Origin: Pirellulaceae bacterium | Lineage (GTDB): Bacteria > Planctomycetota > Planctomycetia > Pirellulales > Thermoguttaceae | DNA: 52,125 nucleotides | Reading direction: 5' to 3' | NCBI GenBank assembly: GCA_012744395.1 | Contig: JAAYCB010000026.1 | Coordinates: forward strand, 1-52,125 | Shown: one piece after another, positions 35,048 through 44,449 of the stretch | Position numbering within the stretch: position 1 is the first letter of the stretch | Layout of the letters: every line of letters begins with the position of its first letter | The notes under the pieces: generated by a model | Database searches by the model: none | The model's input: only the letters and a program-made list of their open reading frames with translations | Told to the model about the DNA's origin: nothing | Program-made: the position numbers and the translations under genes

Positions 35048-36622
35048 GTGAAGTCAGCATCGCGCGTCGCCACTTGCACCTGGATTCTCTGTCTGGCCTT
35101 GCCGGTCGCGGCCGCCGAGGTCGTATACGAGACCGATTTTGATTCGCCCGCCGCCGTGGCGGGATGGACCGGCCTGGGGACAGCCGCGGAGCTGGCGCCG
35201 GGCGTGGGCGGATCGCAGGGGCTCTCGGCGGAAATCCCCACCGCCGAGGGGACCGGCCACCGCAGCGCGCGGATCAAGTTGCCGCTCGCCGCGCTTTGCG
35301 GAACAAGAGTCCGCGTCGAAGCGATGGTCCGCGCGGAGACCGTCTCTCAACCGCCCAATCCATGGAACGGCGTCAAGGTGATGCTCCACACCACTTCGCC
35401 CGCCGGTGACCAGTGGCAGCAGCAGAACAGCGTCTTCGGCACATTCGACTGGAAACCCGTGCGGTTTCTCGCCGCCGTGCCCCGAGACGCCACCGCGGCC
35501 GAGTTGATCCTCGGGCTGGAGTCGGTCACCGGGCGCGCATGGTTCGACAATCTGAAGATCACCGTCGTCAGCCGGCGGCGGCCGGCCGGCGGCCCGGCCA
35601 AGGCTGGGCCCGTCTACAAGGGGCACGCGCTCGACCGGTTGCGGGGCGCGATGATCGGCCCGCGCGTCGGCGCGGAGGACCTGCGTGTGCTCGGCGGCCA
35701 GTGGAAGGCCAACCACGTCCGCTGGCAGTTGATCTGGGGCGGTTTCCCCCACGGGCCGGCCGACCGGGGCGACCTGGCGGCCTACGACGCGTGGCTCGAC
35801 TCGGAGCTCGAGCGGCTCGATTCGCTGCTGCCGGTCTGCGAGGAGATGGGCATCCTGGTCCTGATCGACCTGCACACGCCGCCCGGGGGGCGCAACGAGG
35901 CCCGGGAATGCCGGCTCTTCAAGGAGGCCCGATTCCAGCAGGCGTTTCTCAAGGTCTGGGAGAAGATCGCCGCCCGCTACCGGGACAGTGCGACGGTCTG
36001 GGGCTACGACCTGGTCAATGAACCGGTCGAAGGGATTCTCGGCGAGGGAGTGATGGACTGGCACGGGCTGGCCACCGCGGCGGCGCGGCGGATCCGCAAG
36101 ATCGATCCGGAACATGCAATCATCGTCGAGCCGGCGCCCTGGGGCAGCCCCGAGGCGCTCGAGTTGTTCGAGCCGATCGAAGCCGAGCGCGTCGTCTACA
36201 GCGTCCACATCTACCAGCCGCACCAGTTCACGCACCAGGGGGTCTACGATGCGCCGGTCGGCATCACCTATCCGGGCGAGATCGGCGGCCGGCACTGGGA
36301 CAAGGAGACGATCCGCCGGGCGCTCCGGCCGGCGATCGACTACCAGCGCGACTACGGCGTGCAGATCTACATCGGCGAATTCAGCGCGATCCGCTGGGCG
36401 CCCGGCTCGAGCGCCCATGACTACCTTCGCGACGTGATCGAGGTGATGGAGGAGAACGGCTGGGACTGGGCCTACCACGCCTTCCGCGAATGGGACGGCT
36501 GGAGCGTGGAACACGGCCCGGACAAGCAGTCGCGCGCCCGGTCGGAACAGCCGACCGATCGGCAGAAGCTCCTGATGCACTGGTTCGAGAAGAACGAGCG
36601 GCCGCAGGACGGCGCCGGTTGA
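35048..36622 (+). CDS. secreted GH5-family glycoside hydrolase with N-terminal beta-sandwich-like module
   Basis: 524 residues from a GTG with GGAG seven bases upstream; an ATG 39 bases earlier is possible but lengthens the leader with charged residues. A signal peptide ends near residue 26 (L-P-V-A-A-A). Residues ~27-180 look like a carbohydrate-binding-type beta-sandwich (Y-E-T-D-F-D-S-P ... A-W-F-D-N-L-K-I-T-V). The TIM-barrel catalytic domain has the acid/base in D-L-V-N-E-P (Glu325) and the nucleophile in I-Y-I-G-E-F-S (Glu444), with S-V-H-I-Y between, all as in family 5. It probably cleaves a beta-glycan outside the cytoplasm. Confidence 0.85.
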   Translation: MKSASRVATCTWILCLALPVAAAEVVYETDFDSPAAVAGWTGLGTAAELAPGVGGSQGLSAEIPTAEGTGHRSARIKLPLAALCGTRVRVEAMVRAETVSQPPNPWNGVKVMLHTTSPAGDQWQQQNSVFGTFDWKPVRFLAAVPRDATAAELILGLESVTGRAWFDNLKITVVSRRRPAGGPAKAGPVYKGHALDRLRGAMIGPRVGAEDLRVLGGQWKANHVRWQLIWGGFPHGPADRGDLAAYDAWLDSELERLDSLLPVCEEMGILVLIDLHTPPGGRNEARECRLFKEARFQQAFLKVWEKIAARYRDSATVWGYDLVNEPVEGILGEGVMDWHGLATAAARRIRKIDPEHAIIVEPAPWGSPEALELFEPIEAERVVYSVHIYQPHQFTHQGVYDAPVGITYPGEIGGRHWDKETIRRALRPAIDYQRDYGVQIYIGEFSAIRWAPGSSAHDYLRDVIEVMEENGWDWAYHAFREWDGWSVEHGPDKQSRARSEQPTDRQKLLMHWFEKNERPQDGAG

Positions 36623-36700
36623 TTCTCCAGGTCGCTGCCCGTAGATTAAGGGATGGTCTTCAGGAAGAACCGCGACCCTCTCGGACTACGGAGAACGGCT

Positions 36701-37492
36701 GTGAGCAACAAGCGTACTGCGTTTGCCGTCGGCGCGCATCCCGACGACGTGGAATTCGGTATGGCGGGCACGCTCGCGCTGCTGGCCAAGGCGGGATTCG
36801 AGCCGCACATGATGAACCTCTCGCGGAGCAATCTCGACAGCAACGAGCTCGCGGAAGCCGAGATCACCCGCATCCGCCGCCGCGAGGCGGAGCGCTCCGC
36901 CGAGACGATCGGCGCGGTCTACCACGGACCGATCACCGACGACCTGATGATTTTCTACGAGGATCGGCTGCTGCGGAAGATGAGCGCGGTGGTGCGGGAG
37001 GTCCGGCCGTCGATCGTGCTCTTGCCATCGCTGAACGATTACATGGAGGACCACACGAACACGGCCCGGCTGGTGATCACCGCGTGTTTCAGTCGCGCCA
37101 TGCGGCACTACCGCAGCGATCCGCCGATCGAGGCGACCGACCAGGACGTCTACCTCTACCACGCCCAGCCGCACATGAACCGCGACGGGATGCGAACCCT
37201 CGTCGTGCCGGAGTTGTTCGTCAACATCACCGCTGAAATGGACACCAAGCTGAAGATGCTCGGCTGCCACGAAAGCCAGCGGCAATGGCTCGACGAGACG
37301 CAGGGGATGGACGACTACCTGGAGAACATGCGGAGCGGCGGCGCGGAAGTCGCCCGCATGTCCGGCGAGGCCGGCTGGGAATATGCGGAGGGCTTCCGCC
37401 GCCACAGCTACGCGGGCTTTTCAGCCAAGGACGGCGACCTGCTCGCGGAGGTGCTGGGCGCTAACTGCCATTCGGCAGCATCACGGCCTTGA
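36701..37492 (+). CDS. LmbE/PIG-L family deacetylase
   Basis: 263 residues from a GTG with GGAG eight bases upstream; an ATG 48 bases earlier adds an unconserved leader. The zinc motif A-H-P-D-D is at residues 12-16, followed by D-V-E-F, and the second metal-binding part is D-Y-M-E-D-H-T-N. The family removes acetyl groups from N-acetylglucosamine-containing substrates (BshB, MshB, PIG-L). The substrate here is unknown; nearby aminotransferase, dehydrogenase and sugar kinase genes suggest an amino-sugar or uronate route. Its 3' end overlaps the convergent dehydrogenase by 32 bp. Confidence 0.85.
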   Translation: MSNKRTAFAVGAHPDDVEFGMAGTLALLAKAGFEPHMMNLSRSNLDSNELAEAEITRIRRREAERSAETIGAVYHGPITDDLMIFYEDRLLRKMSAVVREVRPSIVLLPSLNDYMEDHTNTARLVITACFSRAMRHYRSDPPIEATDQDVYLYHAQPHMNRDGMRTLVVPELFVNITAEMDTKLKMLGCHESQRQWLDETQGMDDYLENMRSGGAEVARMSGEAGWEYAEGFRRHSYAGFSAKDGDLLAEVLGANCHSAASRP

Positions 37493-38498
37493 TGATCGGC
37501 TCGGTCCCGTCGATGATCGCCGCAAACGTCTGTTTCGCCTCGTCGAAGCCGAACCGGTGGGTGATGATCGCCGAGGCATCGACCAGCCCGTCGCGGAGCA
37601 GCCGCAGGGCGACCGGAAAGTTGATCGCCGGCTCGGCGAAGGTCGGGATCAGCGAGATCTTGCGGAAGACCAGGTCGTTCACGTCCACCTGGATCGTGTT
37701 CTTGCCGCCGAAATGCAGCCCGTAGAAGGTGATCATCCCGCCATACTTGATGATCTTCAGGGCGTCGTACAGACTCTCGGGCGGCGAGGAGACGATCACA
37801 CGGTCGACGCCCTGGGGGAATCGCTTCTTGATTTCCCCCTCGATGTCGTGCTTGCCGACTTCGAAGAAATCGTCGCAGCCGAGCTTGGCGGCCAGTTCAA
37901 GCCGGGCCCGCTCCCGCGGGTTGTCGGCCGCCAGCCCGGTAATCGCCACGTAGCCGGCGCCGCGAATCCGCGCGACGCGGGCCGACATCAGCCCCAGCGG
38001 GCCGGGGCCGAGCACGACCACGCTCCCGCCGAGCGGGATCTGCGCGTTCAAGACCGAGGTCAGCGACACGGCGAGCGGCTCGGTCAGGCACGCCGAGACG
38101 TGGTCCAGGCCCTCGTAGCGGTTGAGGCTGTTGTACCGCACCGACATGTACTCGCCCATGCCGGGCTGGCCGTCCAGGTCGAACATGCTGCGGCAGAACT
38201 GCGGCTGACCGCTCTTGCACTCCGCGCAGACGCCGCACATCGTGCAGTCTTCCACGATCACGCTGTCGCCGGGCTTGACCGTCGTAACGTTCGGCCCGAC
38301 GTCAACCACCTCCGCCGAAATCTCGTGGCCGAGCGGCATCGGCGCGTCCGTCCAGTCGCGGACAAAGTTGACATCCGTGCCGCAGACCCCGCAGGCGCGG
38401 ACCTTGACCAGCACCCGATCGCCCGCCGGAGTCGCCACATCGCGCACCACGTCGTGGATTTCCAGGTACTTCTTGCCCAATAATCCTCTGCTTTGCAT
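37461..38498 (-). CDS. zinc-dependent alcohol/sugar dehydrogenase, MDR family
   Basis: 345 residues; the ATG has GGAGGA upstream. The catalytic zinc site is C-G-V-C-G-T-D and P-L-G-H-E. The structural zinc lobe has four Cys in C-T-M-C-G-V-C-A-E-C and the later Q-F-C. The NAD(P)-binding turn is V-L-G-P-G-P-L-G. The layout resembles threonine/sorbitol dehydrogenases, which oxidise a secondary hydroxyl. It lies downstream of the DegT-type aminotransferase on the same strand, 179 bp apart. Confidence 0.87.
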   Translation of the reverse strand: MQSRGLLGKKYLEIHDVVRDVATPAGDRVLVKVRACGVCGTDVNFVRDWTDAPMPLGHEISAEVVDVGPNVTTVKPGDSVIVEDCTMCGVCAECKSGQPQFCRSMFDLDGQPGMGEYMSVRYNSLNRYEGLDHVSACLTEPLAVSLTSVLNAQIPLGGSVVVLGPGPLGLMSARVARIRGAGYVAITGLAADNPRERARLELAAKLGCDDFFEVGKHDIEGEIKKRFPQGVDRVIVSSPPESLYDALKIIKYGGMITFYGLHFGGKNTIQVDVNDLVFRKISLIPTFAEPAINFPVALRLLRDGLVDASAIITHRFGFDEAKQTFAAIIDGTEPIIKAVMLPNGS

Positions 38499-38677
38499 CG
38501 CGGTAGATCCTCCTGCTTGGTTTGTCTTGAGCCACGGATGGAACACGGACGGGACGCAACCGAGTGACTGCCCGAGCGCCGGAACAACGGCCGCGGGCGG
38601 CCTGACTTCTGGGGAGAAATCGGGGGACCGTGCCGTTTTCCTGAAACGAGAAATGGGACCGTCCCCGCAACGAGTCG

Positions 38678-40006
38678 TCAGCCGACCCCGTAAAGCCGGC
38701 CGTCGAAGCCGACCTGGACCGCGTCGTCGGCATGGTCCATGACCTCGCCGAGGTTGGCGAAGACCTTGTGGAACGCCGCCACGACCTTCTCGTTCAGCTC
38801 CAAACCGTTCGGCGGGTGGATCGAGTGCACGTTGGTGTACGACTCGCAGAGCATCTGGGCGACGGGGAAGTCGTTCGGGTCGTACTTGTACGTGATCCCC
38901 TTGGCTTCGTTGATCGCCCACGGATAGCGCTTGCCGTAGCCGATCATGCTCTGGAAGACGTCCTGCGCCAGAACGGGCATCGTCTGCCACTGGCCGACGA
39001 GCACGCCTTCCTTCGCAAGGGCCTTCTCCACGGCAACCCGGAAGCGGCGCGGCTCGGCGTCGATGCCGGCGGCCTGCGGGTCAAACCGCACGGCGTAGAA
39101 CCAGTAGACGTGCTTGCAGTCCGCCGGGCAGGTGGGCGGAATCACGCCCGGAATCTCGCCCAGATGCCGGCTCAGGTACTCAGAGTTCCTGATCCGGGTG
39201 GCGTTCAGCTGATCGAGGTGCTTGAGCTGACCTCGGGCGAGCGCGGCCGGCAGCTCCTGGTTGCGATACATGTACCCGAGGATCGAGGCGTTGTACTTCT
39301 GGCGGAGCGTCTTCTCATCGCATTCGTCGCCGAAATACCGCACCAAGTCGCCCTTGCGGAGCACGTCCTCGCTGTTGGTGACGAACAGCCCCCCCTCGCC
39401 GCCGCAGAGGTTTTTCAGGTTGTTCAGGCTGAAAGCGCCGGCGATTCCCAGCGTTCCACACATCCGCCCCTTGTACATCGCCCCATGCGCTTGGCAGGCG
39501 TCTTCGATCACATGCAGGTTGTGCTTCTCGGCAATCGCCAGAATCGGGTCCATGTCGGCCGGACAGCCCTGGATATGCACGGGCATGATCGCCCGGGTCC
39601 GCTCGGTGATCGCCGCTTCGAGCTTGGCCGGATCGAGCGTGTAGGTCCGCGGCTCGATGTCGACGAAGATGGGAATCGCCATCTGGTGCAGGACACAGGA
39701 GGCTGTGGCGAGGAACGTGTAGGAGGGGACAATCACCTCGTCGCCGGGGCCGACGTCGACGGCCGCCAGTCCCATGTGGAGCGCGGCCGTGCCGCTGCAC
39801 GTGGTCAGGCAGTATTTGGCGCCGGTGAACGCGGCGAATTCTTGCTGCAACGCGACGGCCTGGGGCCCGGTGGCGCCGGCGACGATCCCGCTGTCGAGCA
39901 CCTCGGCGATGAACTTGCGGTCATCGTCGGTGATTACCGGCCAGTTCAGATAGTCCGCCCGCTTCAGGATTGGGGCGCCGCCACTTATCGCAAGCTTTTC
40001 AGACAT
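38678..40006 (-). CDS. DegT/DnrJ/EryC1/StrS family aminotransferase
   Basis: 442 residues; the ATG has AAGGAGG seven bases upstream and is preferred to the neighbouring TTG. The fold-type I PLP signature is clear: C-S-G-T-A-A-L-H-M-G, then V-I-E-D-A-C-Q-A-H-G, then F-S-L-N-N-L-K-N-L with the predicted PLP-binding Lys before C-G-G-E-G-G. Family members transaminate keto-sugars (usually from Glu) or make aminohydroxybenzoate; some are non-aminating paralogues. Co-orientation with the dehydrogenase suggests oxidation and transamination of the same sugar. Confidence 0.88.
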   Translation of the reverse strand: MSEKLAISGGAPILKRADYLNWPVITDDDRKFIAEVLDSGIVAGATGPQAVALQQEFAAFTGAKYCLTTCSGTAALHMGLAAVDVGPGDEVIVPSYTFLATASCVLHQMAIPIFVDIEPRTYTLDPAKLEAAITERTRAIMPVHIQGCPADMDPILAIAEKHNLHVIEDACQAHGAMYKGRMCGTLGIAGAFSLNNLKNLCGGEGGLFVTNSEDVLRKGDLVRYFGDECDEKTLRQKYNASILGYMYRNQELPAALARGQLKHLDQLNATRIRNSEYLSRHLGEIPGVIPPTCPADCKHVYWFYAVRFDPQAAGIDAEPRRFRVAVEKALAKEGVLVGQWQTMPVLAQDVFQSMIGYGKRYPWAINEAKGITYKYDPNDFPVAQMLCESYTNVHSIHPPNGLELNEKVVAAFHKVFANLGEVMDHADDAVQVGFDGRLYGVG

Positions 40007-40102
40007 CAAACAACCTCCTTCGATGGAACCCAGACAATCCTCGATCGGGATGCTGTGAGTTTGACGGTTCAGACGCGGAAGATCAAGCCCTCCGGCGGAC
40101 CC

Positions 40103-40131
40103 TTGTTGGCACGCTCCAAATCCGGTCTAAT
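40103..40131 (+). promoter_or_regulatory. candidate sigma-70 promoter for the KdgK-like kinase
   Basis: TTGTTG (three of six) and TCTAAT (five of six) are separated by 17 bp and lie 57 bp before the ATG. The divergent aminotransferase starts about 100 bp to the left, so the same region may hold its promoter. Confidence 0.4.
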
Positions 40132-40187
40132 ACAGTGTTTGATCGGGCGGGGCAGGCCTGCCGACGAGAGCAACGAAGGAGACTGCC

Positions 40188-41267
40188 ATGGGCATCGACC
40201 TGCGCAAAGACTATGCCTATTCCCTGATCGTCCCCACCAGCATGGGCGTGCGGCTCACTCCGGTCGGTGGCCAGCCGATGCATTCCAGCGATACCCTCTT
40301 CATGCAAGCCACGAGCGCGGAATCCAACGTGGCGAGCATTTCGTCGTATCTGGGGCTGCCCGTCAAAGTGCTGACCACGTTTGTCAAAGGCAGCCCGATC
40401 GCCCGCTTCATCAAGGACAACCTCGCCAGCCGCCACATGGACTGCGAGGGCCGGGAGGTCGAGCAGGGCGGCCCCTGGGGCTACCGCCACCAGTTCAACC
40501 TCGCCGACAGCGGTTGCGGGTCGCGCGGGCCGCGGGTGCACAACGATCGTGCGGGCGAGGTCGGCCGGACGCTGAACGTCAACGACTTCGATCTGGAGCG
40601 GATCTTCGGCCGCGAGGGAGCCCAGATCGTCCATCTTTCCGGATTGATCGCCGCCCTGTCGCCCGAAACCGGCACCTTCTGCCTGGAAATCGCCCGAGCC
40701 GCTAAGAAGCACGGCACGCGGATCTCCTTCGATCTGAACCACCGGGCATCGTTCTGGAAGGGCCGCGAACAGGAATTGCGGGAGATCTTCCACGAGATCG
40801 CCGGGGTGGCCGACATTCTGATCGGCAACGAGGAGGATTTCCAGCTCTGCCTGGGGGTCGAGGGGCCCGAAGCCGGCGGCAAGGAGATCGCCGCCAAGAT
40901 CGACGGTTTCAAGGCGATGATCGGCCGTGCCAGACAGGCGTATCCCAACGCCGACGTGTTTGCCAACACGCTCCGCGAAGTCGTCAGCGCGAATTGCCAT
41001 CGCTGGGGCGCTTTGATGGCCGAGGGCGACGACTGGCACGTCGTCGAGCCCCGCGAGATCACGGTCCTCGATCGCATCGGCGGGGGCGACGGCTTTGTGG
41101 GCGGCATGCTTTACGCGATTCTCAAAGGCTGGGAGCCTGAGAAATGGGTCCAGTTCGGCTGGGCAAGCGGCGCCCTGGCCACAACCTTCCTGACCGACTA
41201 TGCCCAGCCGGCCGACGAGGAGCAGATCTGGAGCATCTGGGAAGGCAACGCGCGGGTGCGCCGCTGA
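40188..41267 (+). CDS. kdgK: PfkB family sugar kinase, 2-keto-3-deoxygluconate kinase-like
   Basis: 359 residues; GAAGGAG is upstream of the ATG. PfkB features include the N-terminal G-G-x-x-x-N-V-A region (here E-S-N-V-A-S-I-S-S-Y-L-G) and the anion-hole/catalytic D-R-I-G-G-G-D-G-F near residue 300. F-D-L-N-H-R-A-S-F-W, close to the KDG-kinase signature, and I-G-N-E-E-D-F follow that subgroup. It would phosphorylate 2-keto-3-deoxygluconate to KDPG, the step after altronate dehydratase. The exact sugar is an inference; other ketose or deoxy-sugar kinases share these motifs. Confidence 0.78.
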   Translation: MGIDLRKDYAYSLIVPTSMGVRLTPVGGQPMHSSDTLFMQATSAESNVASISSYLGLPVKVLTTFVKGSPIARFIKDNLASRHMDCEGREVEQGGPWGYRHQFNLADSGCGSRGPRVHNDRAGEVGRTLNVNDFDLERIFGREGAQIVHLSGLIAALSPETGTFCLEIARAAKKHGTRISFDLNHRASFWKGREQELREIFHEIAGVADILIGNEEDFQLCLGVEGPEAGGKEIAAKIDGFKAMIGRARQAYPNADVFANTLREVVSANCHRWGALMAEGDDWHVVEPREITVLDRIGGGDGFVGGMLYAILKGWEPEKWVQFGWASGALATTFLTDYAQPADEEQIWSIWEGNARVRR

Positions 41268-41390
41268 AAGCGGCCCGCCTTGGGGAGGTGGAAGAGGTCG
41301 ACCTGGTCTTTGCGAGTCTGGCTGACGAACGGGGTCGATCGTCCCGGTTCTGACCAGCGCCCCGCGCCTCGGCGAGCGTGGCCGGCAATT

Positions 41391-42788
41391 TCAGCGAGGC
41401 GCGGATGACCCGCGGACGCGGTTCACGACGCGGTGCACCGCGCCGGCAACGCGGTCCTCAACGTCGCCCGCCCAGCGCCAGGCTGGGCGGCCATACTCGT
41501 CAAGGTGCGGGCCCCCCTCGTAGCCCCCTTCTTCCCATACGCGCCGCGAGGGAATGTAAGCCGCCATGTCGTTGGCGTAGCCGCAGACCCATGTGCCGGG
41601 GCCGAACTCGCGCTTCAAACGCAGCGAGTAGTCCACGACGGCCTCCCCGCCGATGCCGATCAACAGCAACTCGTCGCCGATCTGCCACGCCTGAACCGGG
41701 TAAGGGTACGCGGCCGGGAAGGTCACGCCGTCCTCGATCATCTTCAGCATCCGCTTCGCCCAGCGGGCGTGCAACGGGCTCGTGCCGTTGGCGATCGGCA
41801 GCAGTTTCTCCCGCGTGACGAGCTCGTCATAGGCCAGATCCACGAACTCGAAGGCCGAGCGGAGCTCGCCCGACACTCTCTGCATCGGCTCGGCGAGCGC
41901 CTTCTCGACGGCGTCGGAGAGCATCTTGCCGTACTCCACGCACAGTTCCAACTTTCGCCGCGGAATCGGATTCTGGTCGCCGCCGCAGGCGTTGAAAAAC
42001 AGCGCGGCGGCGCCCGGATGGTTCGCCTCGAGGTTGAGTTGGGCAAAACCCGGATAGTCGCCGCACCAGCTGGTCCAGGAGAGGGTCGTCGGATGGCAGG
42101 CGTATCCGAACAGGATCCCCCTGAGCGCGCCGTTCGGGCCCTTGACGGCGAGAACCGGCACGTAGTGATCGACCGCGCCCTTCAGCGGCAGCCCTTCGGC
42201 CAGCCGTCTGGCGACCTCCGGCTCGGAGTTCTCGCGGCGATTGACGGCGAACGTGCACTTGCCTTCCCCCTTGAGCAGTTCCGCCGGCTGGAGGTTGGCC
42301 AAGGCTTCCGCCACCGACTCGACCACCTGGTCTTCCATCCAGTCCGAGTATTCCGCCACAAGTCGCCGCTGCTCATCGTCCAGGGGGTAGTAGTCGACCA
42401 GGTCGTCCTTGAGGACGGGGCCGCAATGGTTGTGCGAGAACGTGAGCATGAATTCGGATCGAGCGAGCGAGAACCGCCGGTTCACCTTGGCATAAAGGCT
42501 TTCGTAGATCGTCTTCGACATGCCCATGTGATCGGTGGTCGCCAGGACCGCGCGTTTGCCGCCTTTCGCCTGAAGGGCCAGCACCTTGACCCAGAGGTCA
42601 TGGATCTTGCCGTCCGGCACGCGCCGCGTTCCATACCCGGCCAGCCAGACCGGGGTTGTCGGAGTAATCGCGCGGCGTCCGAAACCCGCCCGCCAGCTCG
42701 ATTCCTCTCCACTTGGATCAGCGGCGCCCCCGCCTGAGACCAGGGCAAGGGCAATCAGCGACGGGGCGATCCACGGCAAAGTCTTCAT
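41391..42788 (-). CDS. secreted neutral-ceramidase-superfamily protein, probable non-ceramidase
   Basis: 465 residues; the ATG opens a signal peptide (MKTLPWIAPSLIALALVSGG), and the frame's 12 earlier residues lack leader character. Zinc-ligand region F-S-H-N-H-C-G-P is at residues 117-124 and G-Y-A-C-H-P-T-T follows later, as in the neutral/alkaline ceramidase fold. Where true ceramidases have G-D-x-S-P-N with the catalytic Ser, this protein reads G-G-D-Q-N-P, so the Ser is Asn. It may be a metal-dependent hydrolase of another amide or ester. Such variants are frequent in planctomycetes. Confidence 0.78.
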   Translation of the reverse strand: MKTLPWIAPSLIALALVSGGGAADPSGEESSWRAGFGRRAITPTTPVWLAGYGTRRVPDGKIHDLWVKVLALQAKGGKRAVLATTDHMGMSKTIYESLYAKVNRRFSLARSEFMLTFSHNHCGPVLKDDLVDYYPLDDEQRRLVAEYSDWMEDQVVESVAEALANLQPAELLKGEGKCTFAVNRRENSEPEVARRLAEGLPLKGAVDHYVPVLAVKGPNGALRGILFGYACHPTTLSWTSWCGDYPGFAQLNLEANHPGAAALFFNACGGDQNPIPRRKLELCVEYGKMLSDAVEKALAEPMQRVSGELRSAFEFVDLAYDELVTREKLLPIANGTSPLHARWAKRMLKMIEDGVTFPAAYPYPVQAWQIGDELLLIGIGGEAVVDYSLRLKREFGPGTWVCGYANDMAAYIPSRRVWEEGGYEGGPHLDEYGRPAWRWAGDVEDRVAGAVHRVVNRVRGSSAPR

Positions 42789-42831
42789 GGCTGGGAACTC
42801 CCTGGAATCGTACAGCGGTTTCACGCATCGA

Positions 42832-44001
42832 TCAGGGCGATGATGCCTTTTCCGTTGCCTCCTGGATGAGCGCTTCGACCATCGTTTCCCGCTGGTCGTA
42901 GAGCCGCCGCAAGGGGCGCGGCTTGCGATTGGCCAGGGCCTGGTGGGTGATCAGCGGCAGGGCGATCGTCGTGTCGGTATAGCAGACAACCGCGTCCGGC
43001 AGCCGGTGGGGATCGACCTTGCCCCAGCTGACCGCCTCGTGCGGCGTGGCGCCGGACAGGCCGCCGGTGTCGGGCCGCGCGTCGGTGACCTGGAAGAAGT
43101 AGTCATGGCCGACTTCCTCGATCCGCAGAATCTCCTGGATCTGGGGCTCGGTCTGGAGCATGAAGTTTTTCGGGCTGCCGCCCCCCATCAGCATCACCGC
43201 GGACTTGCCGCCCGACCGCTTCGCCGCCAGGACGATGCTCGCCGTTTCGTTGACGTCGATCGAGGGGTTGATCCGCAGCTTGCCGCCGTGAATCTCGACG
43301 CTGGCCACGTTCATTCCGATCCCCGAATCGCCCGGCGACGAGGTGTAGCAGGGGACGCCGCGGCGGTAGGCGGCGGCCAGCACGGAGACGTCCTTCCGTC
43401 CCGCCTTCTGTTCCCACTCGGCGGCGTAGCGGCCGAGCTTGTGGTGCAGCTCGCCGGTGCCCATCTCTTTCTGGAAGTCGGGCTGAAGAAGAATCTCCCG
43501 GAGGATGTCGTCCGTGGCCAGCAGACAATCGGAGTGGCTGAGGACGACATCGTAAATCCGCACCACGCCGTTTTCGCGCAGCTCCCGGTCGTCGAACAGG
43601 TGGCTGCCGACGTAGAGCGGCAGGTTGAAGGCGAAGTGCAGGTCGTGGTAGAGGTTCGCGCCGGTGGCCACGATCCAATCGACGAAACCCGCCTTGATCA
43701 AGGGGACGACGCAGGAGCAGCCCAGCCCGGCCGGCGTCAACGCGCCGGAGAGCGTCAACCCCACCGTCACGTCGGGCTCGAGCATCTTCTCCGTAAACAG
43801 CTTGCAGCCTTCGAGCAAGCGGGCCGAGTTGTAGGCCAGGTACGCATTCGACATCAACTCGCCGAGCTTCTCCTTGCCGGTGATCCCCTTGGGGAGGATG
43901 CGTTTGCCGGAGAGAAACCGGTCCTTGTGCGGGCACTCGTGCCGCTGCGGCGAATTGGGCGTGGTGGATGCGGCTTTGCCAGCGCGGTGTTCTTTCTTCA
44001 T
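42832..44001 (-). CDS. deoxyhypusine-synthase-like protein
   Basis: 389 residues. The fold is recognisable from [24 protein letters not shown] and G-G-S-P-K-N-F. The segment [11 protein letters not shown] contains Lys328, matching the lysine that carries the aminobutyl group in eukaryotic deoxyhypusine synthase. Bacteria lack eIF5A, and bacterial members are thought to join a spermidine- or agmatine-derived group to a free amine, for example making homospermidine. The gene is divergent from agmatine deiminase, which supports a polyamine role. No signal peptide, so cytoplasmic. Confidence 0.82.
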   Translation of the reverse strand: MKKEHRAGKAASTTPNSPQRHECPHKDRFLSGKRILPKGITGKEKLGELMSNAYLAYNSARLLEGCKLFTEKMLEPDVTVGLTLSGALTPAGLGCSCVVPLIKAGFVDWIVATGANLYHDLHFAFNLPLYVGSHLFDDRELRENGVVRIYDVVLSHSDCLLATDDILREILLQPDFQKEMGTGELHHKLGRYAAEWEQKAGRKDVSVLAAAYRRGVPCYTSSPGDSGIGMNVASVEIHGGKLRINPSIDVNETASIVLAAKRSGGKSAVMLMGGGSPKNFMLQTEPQIQEILRIEEVGHDYFFQVTDARPDTGGLSGATPHEAVSWGKVDPHRLPDAVVCYTDTTIALPLITHQALANRKPRPLRRLYDQRETMVEALIQEATEKASSP

Positions 44002-44449
44002 GCCCTTCCTTCTCTCCTCACAATTCGCGGACTTGCGCCCCGGGCGCGATCCTGCCGAGACTCTCGCAAATCGGAGCGGCCAAGCGCGAATCGCCGCGCG
44101 TTGCCGCCATCCAGACAGCCGTCCGCCGGGTTGCCATCCATCGCCCGCCAGGCCCGAGAAAAGAGTGCCGCCAGTCTAGGCGAATTATCCCGGAAACGCA
44201 AGGGCCCGCAGCCGGCGGAAAGGGCATCCCGCGCCTCTCTAATGGCTTGACATGCGCTGCCGGATGACGATCATTACGGATCGCTCTGGTGATCGGCGAC
44301 GCGGTTGGTGCTGGGGCCTGTTTGCCGGGTCGGACCATGGTGGGCAAACGCGGGATAGGTCCAGGGCTATCGGCCGGTGGTGGCAGGGGCAGAGGCTCCC
44401 AAGCGGGAGCGTGGGAACCAGGAAGAGGGCGGGAGAATCGGAACGGGCC
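44002..44449. other. divergent intergenic region between the deoxyhypusine-synthase-like gene and aguA
   Basis: No gene supported. It must hold both divergent promoters; none is clear. The part next to aguA carries a REP-like palindrome. A frame open upstream of the aguA ATG codes no plausible leader. Confidence 0.5.
44394..44419. repeat. REP-like palindrome, copy 2
   Basis: GGCTCCCAAGC-GGGA-GCGTGGGAACC: 9 of 11 positions pair around a 4-base loop. It shares its C-C-C-A-A-G-C core and GGGAACC end with the element near 34.8 kb. It ends about 30 bp before the aguA ATG. Confidence 0.55.
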
